From the NCBI GenBank assembly GCA_035517415.1, contig DATIYW010000024.1:1-14926 (forward strand): a stretch of 14,926 nucleotides of DNA, in the 5' to 3' direction. This document shows positions 14,633 to 14,926 of the stretch, piece by piece. A program made the translations under genes and the position numbers. The DNA is from DATIYW01 sp035517415. Lineage in GTDB: Bacteria; Acidobacteriota; Thermoanaerobaculia; Thermoanaerobaculales; Thermoanaerobaculaceae. Position 1 is the first letter of the stretch, and each line of letters starts with the position of its first letter. The notes below the pieces were generated by a model, which was given only the letters and a program-made list of their open reading frames with translations, was not told where the DNA came from and made no database searches.

Positions 14633-14674
14633 CCGGGGTCCGGGGACCGGATTCCGGGGTCCGGGCGCCGGCTC
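14633..14674. repeat. Heptad tract, G-rich on plus strand
   Basis: Six units in phase read CCGGGGT, CCGGGGA, CCGGATT, CCGGGGT, CCGGGCG, CCGGCTC, directly upstream of the pyrG ribosome site. Bases 14634-14645 (CGGGGTCCGGGG) are the exact reverse complement of 14772-14783 in the next tract. The flanking CGATACCGGGG is shared with the gap before the ClpX-like gene. Confidence 0.75.
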
Positions 14675-14752
14675 TTCGTCGCTGGCCATCTGCGCCATCG
14701 TGCTCGAAGCGAGTCCACGCCCGTCTCAGCGCACGATCGGTGCGGCGCGCGT

Positions 14753-14926
14753 TCATTTCTCGGACCCCGGGCCCCGGACCCCGCGCCCCGTCTTTGCGAG
14801 GGCGGCGAGGGCGGCCTCGGCGCGCGGCACGTCCGCCGGGACGTCGACCGCGACCGAGTCCGCGCGGGCGGCGAGCACGTGGATCGCCATACCGTTCTCC
14901 AACGCGCGCAACTGCTCAAGAGCTTC
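14753..14926 (-). CDS. kdsB: CMP-KDO synthetase, C-terminal 57 residues (5' end outside window)
   Basis: The frame is open to the window edge and ends with TGA at 14755-14753. The visible part begins EALEQLRALENGMAIHVLAA and continues 'RADSVAVDVPADVPRAEAAL', matching the conserved KdsB C-terminus (ExLEQLRALExG, then xDSxxVDxPxDxxR). KdsB activates KDO by transferring it to CMP from CTP. The final dozen residues (TGRGVRGPGSEK) are encoded by the heptad tract at 14761-14788 and are unlike the usual KdsB end, so the tract appears to have been read through to a new stop. It is upstream of pyrG on the same strand. The identification rests on a short segment plus the kdsB-pyrG-kdsA order known from other Gram-negatives. 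Confidence 0.85.
   Translation of the reverse strand, partial: EALEQLRALENGMAIHVLAARADSVAVDVPADVPRAEAALAALAKTGRGVRGPGSEK
14761..14788. repeat. Heptad tract inside the 3' end of kdsB
   Basis: Four units read CGGACCC, CGGGCCC, CGGACCC, CGCGCCC. It is C-rich on the plus strand, inverted relative to the tract at 14633, and lies within the kdsB reading frame. Confidence 0.75.

Noticed and set aside
12851..14698. Minus-strand open frame of 615 codons overlapping pyrG
   Set aside because: It is an alternative frame of pyrG with Arg/His/Gly-rich low-complexity sequence. The pyrG frame has complete catalytic motifs.
14675..14752. tRNA or riboswitch in the kdsB-pyrG gap
   Set aside because: I found no cloverleaf or known aptamer pattern, only a small CTCG/CGAG hairpin near 14703-14713.

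Overview
The window is a high-GC, densely coded chromosomal piece from a Gram-negative (diderm) bacterium. KDO/LPS genes (kdsB end, kdsA), GTG/TTG starts next to strong GGAGG ribosome sites, an Lhr-family helicase and several secreted beta-rich proteins suggest an Acidobacteriota-like organism (Thermoanaerobaculia-type). That placement is inference from gene content and composition. I see no rRNA, tRNA, CRISPR array, insertion sequence or phage gene. No stretch without a gene exceeds about 250 bases.

Layout: 1-2283 (+) is the C-terminal part of an Lhr-type helicase. 2496-4531 (+) is a two-gene unit for a secreted beta-sandwich protein and a secreted beta-propeller-like protein. It converges on a third secreted two-domain protein at 4573-5802 (-). 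5931-7906 (-) pairs an unrecognised membrane-anchored protein with an unusual ClpX-like AAA+ ATPase that lacks the zinc domain, the GYVG pore loop and the ClpP-docking IGF loop. 8138-8503 (-) is a small HExxH zincin, divergent from 8551-11140 (+), which encodes a CNT/NupC nucleoside transporter and a lipoprotein. 11387-14926 (-) is an envelope/nucleotide cluster read kdsB(end)-pyrG-kdsA-rfbC-like. kdsB and kdsA make and activate KDO, pyrG supplies CTP (the KdsB co-substrate), and the RmlC-like epimerase probably acts on a surface sugar.

The most unusual signal is between the genes. From about 8.1 kb to the right edge, four of the intergenic gaps carry tracts with a strict 7-bp period (GGGGTCC, GGGGTCA, GGGGACA or their complements). 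Where two tracts share a gap they are inverted, G-rich on the left and C-rich on the right. In the gap at 11141-11386 the two arms form a perfect 20-bp inverted repeat enclosing about 190 bases of lower-GC sequence with four internal hairpins, a candidate undescribed structured element. Another tract has become the coding sequence of the KdsB C-terminal tail. A separate REP-like double hairpin lies at 8025-8097.
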